A DNA stretch of 64,000 bases. It comes from Apoda limacodes. Its lineage: Eukaryota; Arthropoda; Insecta; Lepidoptera; Limacodidae. Below, one piece after another: positions 56,316 through 64,000 of this stretch; the stretch's first letter is position 1, and each line of letters starts with the position of its first letter. The notes under the pieces are model-generated. The model was not told the origin of the DNA. It ran no database searches and saw only the letters and a list, made by a program, of their open reading frames with translations. The stretch covers positions 5,294,959 to 5,358,958 of the forward strand of contig OX291542.1 in NCBI GenBank assembly GCA_946406115.1, read 5' to 3'. A program made the translations under genes and the position numbers.

Positions 56316-57329
56316 TTATTAGATTAGTATAAAATCTTAAAGTTTAGAATCGCTATTGAACTGATTTTATTCGTAGTCGTTTTTAATTTTTTTAATAAAT
56401 ATCAAATTTATATTCAATTTGAAATCATTAAATAATAATCGAGTGTCAATTGTACCTACGAGGAATTTAGTTTAATTTTGATACCTGCAACATACACAAA
56501 GTAGTAGTTGTTACATGTGAATCAATGACAAATTAGTCAAAATATTTATTATTTCGATAATTGATTTAATGTAGTAGTTTATGTTATATTTAAATTTTGG
56601 CAAAAGTATAAGAACCTGTAAGTCCTTTCGAAATTATCGTAAATTCAAGTTTTTTTTTCAATATTCGGTTATTCAGAGACTTTTAGCGTTGATTTTACTA
56701 AGATTTTTTTAAAGACTAAACTAGTGAATTTATTTTAGATTGTTTAGGTTTCGAATTGGCATTTCGAAAACAAATGCCTATAATAGGTAATAAAGTATCT
56801 TTTTATTACAATTACAAATAATTACAAATAACACTAAAATCTTTACAGACTATTCTAGATACTTTGAATATTTATGAAAAATGTTTTAATTGTTTGGGTT
56901 CCTTTAAATCGTAAAAAAATTACTTTATATTCGCATAATCTATGTCAAAATATAGCTTAAAAATGAGAATAATATTTCTGCATTTATATAAAATCTAATT
57001 TAAAGATATTCCATATCCATCAACTGTATAAGATATTTTAATATGTAATTTTGAAAATTTAAAATTTTAAGTGTTTATTCCATTTTACTAAATGTGAATT
57101 TTAGTAAGTAGTATACTGTGTCGTAAGGCAAGGTGATAACGCTCATCCATTTATCCAAATTATGTTGATGTAATTTATGTAGGTTTACATGTATTAATTG
57201 GGTTTATTAATTAAAGATCTCGTTCAAACGAATTTTCGGTGGACTATTGCATGGTAATGTGCAGTTTACAGAATACATTTACTCACCAAGTTTCAATAGT
57301 ATAGTTCTTATAGTTTCGGAAAAAAGTGG
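56316..57329. other. AT-rich stretch, nothing recognised
   Basis: Downstream of the primer-binding-like site. No open frame with gag, protease or RT motifs was seen, so any retroelement body is gone. Confidence 0.4.
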
Positions 57330-57415
57330 CTGTGACCTACGGACAGACAGACAGACAAACATGACGAATCTATAAGGGTTCCGTTTTTTGCCACTTGGCT
57401 ACGGAACCCTAAAAA
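57330..57415 (+). repeat. 'cggaaccct' class repeat end
   Basis: 'acggacagacagacagacaa', 'aagggttccgttttttgcc' and 'ctacggaaccctaaaaa' are characteristic of a dispersed lepidopteran repeat. Confidence 0.6.
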
Positions 57416-57778
57416 TCACCCTAGACTTCGAGACACTGTAATCTGCCTTATGGACTGCGCTAAGAAGCTTATATGTGGTATCAATATATAAGCTTCTTGG
57501 ACTGCGACAAGCCGTGTCCGTCAGGATGGCGGTTCGTGGTGAAATACTACCGAGGTTTTTTTACCTAATTGGTACTATTTGGTCCCTTTGTTTAAATAAT
57601 TAGTACATTTCTGTATAGCGAAAAAAAATGCATATAAAGTTGCCCGCCATTCTGACTTCAGGATGAAAGAAGTTTCATAGAGTATTACTAATGGCATTAT
57701 ATTTCATTTAGTAATTATTTCGTACTTAAACAAATTCTAATGTTAGCTTCCAAGACATAGCCGTTTATAAATTATGAC

Positions 57779-57842
57779 AAAAAATCGTATTAAAATAGTT
57801 TTACACAAGGGGTTGTGTAAAACTATTTTAATACGATTTTTT
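57779..57842. repeat. Perfect 30-bp inverted repeat with 4-nt loop
   Basis: The left arm 57779-57808 and right arm 57813-57842 are exact reverse complements, separated only by GGGG. The arm begins aaaaaatcgtattaaaat. No flanking repeats tie it to a transposon. Confidence 0.95.
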
Positions 57843-60316
57843 ACTTTATTTACGGTGACCAAACAAACAATTATTTATCCCAAAACTAAAGCACCCTTAG
57901 TATGTACAGAATTTTTACAAGTTTACATGTGGTTATGCCATTTATTGTGTCAAATCCAGCGCAGCGTCGGCAGCGCATCGGGTGCCTTTTACTCGTACTT
58001 GTCTTTGGTTTTCCCGCCTCGACAGCGCCACTCAAGAGTACATTCTTTGTTCTTTCTTATTATTATTATATACGCTTGTCGATATTGCGATCCCAGGCTG
58101 TGAGGCTGCTCACTGCTGATGAATGTGAATACGTCATCGTATCATTTAATTGTGTACCAAAATACCTCGATAAAATATATCCATAAACATTAATTGAACC
58201 CACACATATTAGAATTCAGCCAAGTGCATATTCCGTAGAATATGTTTTTTTTTATAATATTATTCATCAAAAGTATGAAAATGCATTATTGTGGGTTTTG
58301 CCAAATTTTTAGAACACCGAGTTAAAAAAGTGTCGTAAAATATACATCTTAGAAGAACATGCTTCAACTACAAAAAAATTTTTGAAGACCTATCTTACGA
58401 CACCCCTCGGAAGGGGGTGCGGGAAAAAGAATCATTTCCCTGTGATGTATGGACTCCCAAAAAAATTGTATGGCAGTCTACACAAAACACCTTTCTGCAA
58501 AATTTTCCTCAGCATGCACGGGTGGCGGAGTTACAAGGCGTATAAATATATGTAGGTACGAGTATGTACGGATGGCAGGAAAAGTCGAAACAATGAGGGT
58601 TCTATTTTTAGGGTACTGGCCATGAATATTTTATATCAACTACTTTTGTATTAACCCCCTTTGAGATTTTATGTTTTATGCCATTTAATATCCTTCAATT
58701 AATCACAAAGATAATCTATACTATATATATACCTACCTACTAATGTATTATACCTATAGAGAGGGAAGGTAATGGTACATTATGATATAAGTGCGGTAAG
58801 TTGAAAATTGCAGCCGAGGCGATATTGCTAGAAAGCAGAGGATGTAATTATCAAAGCGCACGTATGTCATACGACGTTTTATAACATATTTGTGAGGAAA
58901 TAAATAAAAACAATACAGCGAAAAGCAAAAGCCCACGAAATAATTTTTACTTGTTCACAAATTAGTGATGCGCGCGCATCAGCGCTTTTTTTTAGAGGCA
59001 AAGGCACAAAAACAGCCAGTATTACTAATAAAGTAAATTAATATTTTTGTGCTTTGTTACAGATGAATGGTTGTAATTTAAGGTCAAAATTAATTAAATT
59101 TAAGAAATAAATATTTATTCATTATATTTTCTCTCCCAAAGATAATTTTATTCATAAATTGTTGACCAATCTTCTGATATAAAAAGTCTGCTAAGATTTA
59201 AAAAAGTACCGTTCGTTTTAGACGAAGCATCTTGATAAACCGTGCGTTTTACCTTATTAAAAAGAAACTCGTGCGTTTTACATTACGCACAAGTACGTAA
59301 TGAGATACAATGCGATATTGAAATTGGTGAAATAAGAGACCCTTTACGAGCAAATGTGTAATAAATTTTATTTACACTATACCTGCTCGGAAAGAACCTT
59401 TATGCATATCTAAAAGTACAGTTGAAAGTACGTTTTTGCGGAGGTGTTTCATTACTTACCTTCTAGGCGGGGCGAAAACAAAAGTTTCTAATAAGTATAT
59501 GTATTTTTATACTAAATTAAAAACTAAATACTAGTACTTATTTAATTTGGAACAGCACTGTCTGTGGTTATAATAATATTGTGTGAACTATATTTTCTCA
59601 TAAAGTAAGTGTTCCAAAAATTTTAAAATTACAATTTATATTTTATACATAAACCTATTTTTACTCTCCAAGGTTTTTTTTACCTTGAAAAAAGCCAAAA
59701 TATTCAATGTCGGTTGCGTCCGCTGCGTAGGGAGGGAGGAAGCCGACCGCACGTATGAGCCGCGCGGCATGGTATCTCGCAGAGCTAACCTGGGGCCACC
59801 GTCCTTCCCCCTCATGACTGCCCGCCGGCCTTGCACATCATAAATGCACGCGCAGTTCTTGATTATTTTACTGGGATGTTATTTTTAAACTGCGATATCG
59901 CCTAAGATTTTTATGCTATACAAATTTGTTTCGCATACAACAAACAATTGTATTTCATAACTTTGACGATTCAAAAGTGTTTGAATTATTTGCGAAGGTG
60001 TTTCTATAAAAATAATTTTAATCCTTATCTAAATAAAAACGTTATTTATCACAAGTATTTCAAAACAAAATTGCCCTTTACATCATTCGATTTCGATGAA
60101 TATTTTAGCTTTGACGGTAAAATAAATAGAAAAGGAAAAGGTAGGTATTTTGATGATAGGATATATAAATAAAAGTCTGAAGTAAGTTTTAAAAATGGAT
60201 ATGAAATGTCTATAAACTACTACCGTTTCGGAATCAAAGTGGCGTTCTAGCGAGAAGAAACGGCGAAAGAAATTCTCTAGCATACGCTCTCTTGAATGTT
60301 GTGTTAGAATAACAAA
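57843..60316. other. Intergenic; no gene recognised
   Basis: It contains an unidentified segment with inverted 'gtgtcgtaa' / 'ttacgacac' words (58330, 58390), a palindrome gatgcgcgcgcatc near 58966, a GC-rich block (59700-59845) without a convincing frame, and small scraps resembling the LINE 3' UTR of 1-262 at about 59955-59985 and 60220-60285. Confidence 0.35.
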
Positions 60317-61856
60317 AATAGAAGGATTTTACCTACCATTAAAATTCTTATTGTGGTACTGGAGTCCTCTCCGGGTTGTGAGAGAGCGTGGTTGTGAATT
60401 TTGATGCATTTCCGCCTCAAGTCTATCCATTTCGTGGCGCTACTGTCGCGTACACGTGGTTAAGTCAAACGAATGCTCCCGCTCACCGTCTACTTACCAG
60501 TGTGCACCATTTCTTTTCGCATTGCGTCTCACCAGGTAGGCCTCAATAGGCCCGGAGAGGACTCCAGGACCACAATAAGGATTTTAATGGTAGGTAAAAT
60601 CCTTCTATTATGGCCCCTACGTCCTCTCCGGGTTTTGAGACGTGTTTGTTATCACCTGGTGAGTGGTTCGGGTCTGCTTATAAATAGGTGCTTTATTTAT
60701 TTTTATATTTATTTTATAAGAATTTAAACAATTTTCGTTAGTGTAGTTAGTTATTTCTACGTAGTGTAGTTAGTGTAGTAGAAATCTAGTTATTGTAAAT
60801 AGGTTTTTTTTTTGCTAGGATTCGCTATAATATTGACTCATTTGAAATATAAACTTGTTAGATGCCAATGGGACATGTGTGGCAAAGCTCAAAAAAAAAG
60901 CGAAATATCTTCAAAAATTACATCAAATGCCAAGAATGTTATCATGATCATCATAATCTGAGTCTAATTTCCTAAAATTTGGAGCGGCCGTATGATTTTA
61001 AAATTTTATTTCCATTAATATAAGATAAATCTTACCATTTCTGTTAAAGAAATGTAAGATTTTAATTACTCCAATGCAAATTTTAAATTATTCTTCTTTC
61101 CCACTCTTTTTTTTATCCTATAAAACAGTTCTAAAGTCACAAAAGTAACTATTACTTATTGCCCTCGGAATCCTTAGAACGTGTGAAGACCGGTTACTGA
61201 AGCTACAGAGTGACTGATAAAATCTGTGAAAGTACTAACCTGAGCACTCAATAGACCAAACCTCGTTTGCCACGTGTTATTCTTGACAAGCACTTGGCGT
61301 GTCCGACGGGAGTGTCGGCGCAGTAATTGGAGCGACCGAGCGCTCGCTGTCGCGCCGCTGTGGCCTGTTGCTAGCTTGACAAGGTTGGCGAGCTAAACTG
61401 CTGCGATACTGCTGGAACGGGTGCGGCGCTAGCGTGGCCAGCCCGCATTTGAGGGATTCGCACTTGCTTCATCGCGGTCTTTGAACACGACATTACACGG
61501 GACTCCGCGGATCTCCAGAGAATAGTTTATTGCGAAAGCGACGCCAAACGGCTTAACTATTGTCACAGAATCACGGTTACTTAAAATAACACTTTATTCT
61601 AAACTAATATCAATATTTTAATTCCGTAACCGATTTTAATTTGCGAGGCGGTACCTATGCCGACAAAATCCAACGACGCAAATGACGAAAAGAAATAGTG
61701 CACAGTGGTAAGTAGACGGTGAGCGGGAGCATTCGTTTGACTTAACCACGTGTACGCGACAGTGGCGCCACGAAATGGACAGAATTGAGGCAGAAATGCA
61801 TCAATTCACAACCGCGCTCTCTCACAACCACGAGAGGACGTAGGGGCCACAATATC
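60317..61856. mobile_element. Compound inverted-repeat element
   Basis: Two nested inverted pairs share one sequence. Pair 1: 60317-60375 with 60551-60609 (59 bp, about 2 mismatches). Pair 2: about 60350-60512 with 61699-61856 (about 160 bp, few mismatches). A third, partial copy of the 'cctctccggg' end is at 60611-60640. The structure fits a foldback-type or rearranged MITE whose middle carries other DNA, including the GC-rich block 61290-61680. Confidence 0.65.
61290..61680. other. GC/CpG-rich block
   Basis: Markedly GC-rich relative to its surroundings, with many CpG. It contains only a 13-codon ORF (ATGCCGACAAAATCC...). Could be a promoter/first exon or cargo of the surrounding inverted-repeat element. 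Confidence 0.35.
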
Positions 61857-62905
61857 ACAAATTTTACGAGATATAAAGTATCTACTCATTAAATCTATGT
61901 TTCGAGTGAAAACACAAAAAGCCTTTAAGCATTTCTAAGATTCGTAAGCTATTCACTAACTGCAAAATCAACAATTACAAGTTTTTAAGGACCTTAATGA
62001 CTGGTCATTAAGGAAATAAAAAAGATATAATGGAATTTATTATCTTTTATTTTCCTCTTAAGTGTAGTATGCGATTCCTACTAGGCAGCATTTGACTACT
62101 TTAATCATGTTCTGTAATCTGTGCTATGGACTGTGCAATAGCCTCATAAAATTGACCACTGATTCGTAAAGGCCGTGTAACGCTTACAGGGAAGCCTATC
62201 GTTCTACACCTAAGTAGACAATTCGCGATGCAACTCGAAGACCATTGCTAGTCAGAGTAAAAGAACCCCGACCCTTCTAATTCTATATAGTCATTATAAC
62301 TTAACTTTATTAATATAATTATTTATTTCTAAACTCATTTTTTTATTATTTAATATGTCACCCTAGCTCAACGTGACATAATTGCCGGGCGATGATGTTA
62401 GGTGATTAGATATCTACTAATAGAAATAATTTACTTGTCCTTTATAAGTTTTGAAAGATTTATGTTTACATTAAACATATTATTATTAAATTTATTTTTG
62501 TCTTTTAGCATAAATTGTTATATTGTTTAGATATAGAAAATATAAACTAGATTTAAGTGTTTAGAACTAATTAGTTTAGGTTTTAATATTATTAAGGGTT
62601 TATAATTAAATTTTATTTTTATTAAATATTTTATTTACTACGAAGTTTTAACGTAAGCGTTACAGCCTATTTAGACGTATCCAGTTGCTGGCGCTAGAGC
62701 TGGCACCATGTTAACAGTTTTTCGTTCCAGTCCAGCGCTCGGTACCAGCGCTGAGACGGAATAGAGCCCGAGCTATTTTTCATGCCAGTGACCCCCGCCC
62801 GCGGCTCCCGCATCCCCCGCGCCAGTCGTTTGGACACATTTAAACGTGTTGCTCCAGTCGCGGCGTCATTTACTCGGGTGCATATATTCACGTATTGCTT
62901 ATTCA
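61857..62905. other. AT-rich then GC-rich intergenic sequence
   Basis: No gene recognised. 62690-62870 becomes GC-rich directly before the MADF fragment and might be its former promoter or element terminus. Confidence 0.35.
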
Positions 62906-63118
62906 AAAATTGAAGATGAAACATTAAAATTTGTACAGCTTTATAGAGAAAATGTCAATTTATGGGACAATAGAAGTCCCTGTTACAGAAATAAACAGAT
63001 GCGCAATTCGGCGCTGCAGCATATTCGAGAAGGTATGGGTTTAGAAAGATTTACTGACAATGAAATAAAAGCCAAAATTAAAACTATGAGAAGTGCCTAC
63101 TACCTACACCTCTGTTAA
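62906..63118 (+). pseudogene. MADF-domain fragment
   Basis: The frame reads KIEDETLKFVQLYRENVNLWD, RSPCYRNKQMRNSALQHI and EIKAKIKTMRSAYY, matching the MADF (Adf-1/Myb-SANT-like) pattern: an N-terminal helix before LW-D, Y-x-N-K, a middle helix, then a basic I-K-x-x-R-x-x-Y helix. MADF proteins bind DNA, and transposon-borne copies are common in insects. The frame stops right after the third helix, where MADF proteins normally continue, so this is a truncated gene, a first exon, or a transposon relic. No donor site fits obviously at its end. Confidence 0.6.
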
Positions 63119-63525
63119 AAACAGTGATATAGAAGGTATGGACACACGTTAAAAGTGGCTGAGACTTTAGTAACACATTCCAGTTGGGCCAATTAGGAGG
63201 AAAAAAAGAAGCCGATAAGAAGGGTCTATTTTGGTTGGGCAGGATTTAGGAAGCTTCGTTAAGTCTTTACGTCGCGTCGTCCATACACCAGTGCTCTTAC
63301 CTGCTCTTTCTGGGACAAGCTGTCCATACTAATATCATAAATGCTGTCTGTCTTTTTTTTTCACATAGGCTATTTGAATACGTCAAGTGTGAGTCGTTTT
63401 TTTTTGCAACAAGAATATATGTGGACGGTCCCGCACTGCGCGCCTCAATACCGGCCATTCCTGGCAGAGTTCAGCGCGCACGCCATTGAGCCGTTTAATT
63501 TTGAAGTGTACATGACTTTATTTTA

Positions 63526-63695
63526 TTACACCAGTGTATAAAAAAAGTCCTAGTCGTCATCTCCATCCATTTTTACAATCGCCTATTCAAATATGGTGTT
63601 TCAATTATTGTGTTACACCAGTGTATAAAAAAAGTCCTAGTCTTTATCTCCATCCATTTTTACAAACGCCAATTCAAATATGGCGGGCAGTAGGC
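63526..63695 (+). repeat. 87-bp tandem duplication
   Basis: 'ttacaccagtgtataaaaaa' recurs at 63526 and 63613; each unit runs through 'gtcctagtc', 'atctccatccatttttacaa' and 'attcaaatatgg' with about five differences. GC-rich sequence follows (63690-63860). Confidence 0.85.
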
Positions 63696-64000
63696 AGTTC
63701 CGCCGCGAATTATCCGTCCAGATTACACTGCGCGCATTCAAAGCGTTAGTCGAAAAACGCCGACAATAGGCAGGAACCAACGCGCGCCCTGCGAATGCAC
63801 CTAGCGTGGGCGCAGTTGATTTTTGTGCGTTCGCGAACATAAAAATGTACGCGAAATGTTGCATTGCGTGTTGTGTTGCAAATAATCTGTATGCACCTCA
63901 AGATGATCCTTCAGTGACGACTGTTCAAAGTCGCTACTAAAGCAATGGCGCGCCAACACAACTTAACATCAAAACACTTACAAACTGCCTCTACATGTGG

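Noticed and set aside
57774..58186. Overlapping ORFs of 94-109 codons
   Set aside because: They start inside the perfect hairpin and show no domain or signal sequence of credible type.
58966..58979. Palindrome gatgcgcgcgcatc
   Set aside because: Short, no repeat partners; expected occasionally by chance.
59636..59836. Minus-strand 66-codon ORF in a GC-rich block
   Set aside because: No domain, no splice sites of note and composition-driven openness.
63845..63940. Short ORF starting MYAKCCIACCVANN
   Set aside because: Cys-rich look, but only 31 codons, no domain match and GC-rich repeat context; could be chance.

Overview
This window is eukaryotic, intron-rich, AT-rich and packed with relics of transposons. 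Short exons with GT/AG borders, 3' ends of non-LTR elements that I recognise from moth and butterfly genomes, TCTG-microsatellite-linked repeats and the 'cggaaccct' repeat class all point to Lepidoptera. The species is not identifiable. No rRNA, genuine tRNA, CRISPR or prokaryotic operon was seen.

Layout. 1-3900: relic of a CR1-like LINE (minus) that runs off the left edge. 4010-7060 (minus): a small five-exon gene for a secreted, 117-residue, asparagine-rich protein. 9646-25657 (plus): a nine-exon gene for a secreted 420-residue protein made of two tandem astacin-like domains in which the zinc and catalytic residues are all replaced. Its first intron holds an hAT-like MITE, a complete-looking LINE with an intact 988-codon ORF (antisense) and a satellite-like array. 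Its second intron holds a CR1-like relic. 26862-30357: a second, broken copy of the 988-codon LINE. 31.8-36.4 kb: AT-rich, gene-poor, possibly a long 3' UTR, carrying a TTAA-flanked MITE. 36412-42725 (minus): a three-exon gene for a lysine/asparagine-rich 1248-residue, probably nuclear protein ending in a Cys-rich module and a C2HC finger. 45884-46572: a foldback element with ~226-bp arms. 47931-48755 (plus): an intronless six-finger zinc-finger protein. 48.8-64 kb: repeats, an LTR with a primer-binding site, a 30-bp perfect hairpin, a compound inverted-repeat element, a GC-rich block and a MADF-domain fragment.

How the genes relate. The Asn-rich gene and the double astacin are divergent, ~2.65 kb apart, and both encode secreted products. 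The two zinc-finger genes diverge from around 45 kb. Nothing else links them, and no shared pathway can be claimed.

The most notable discovery is the double pseudo-astacin. Its nine exons join with matching phases into one 420-codon frame. Homologous introns in the two domains have the same phases, so an ancestral active astacin gene was duplicated in tandem and then lost catalysis in both halves while the reading frame stayed open. That suggests a selected non-proteolytic role. All multi-exon models are my own manual splicing from sequence and have no transcript support.
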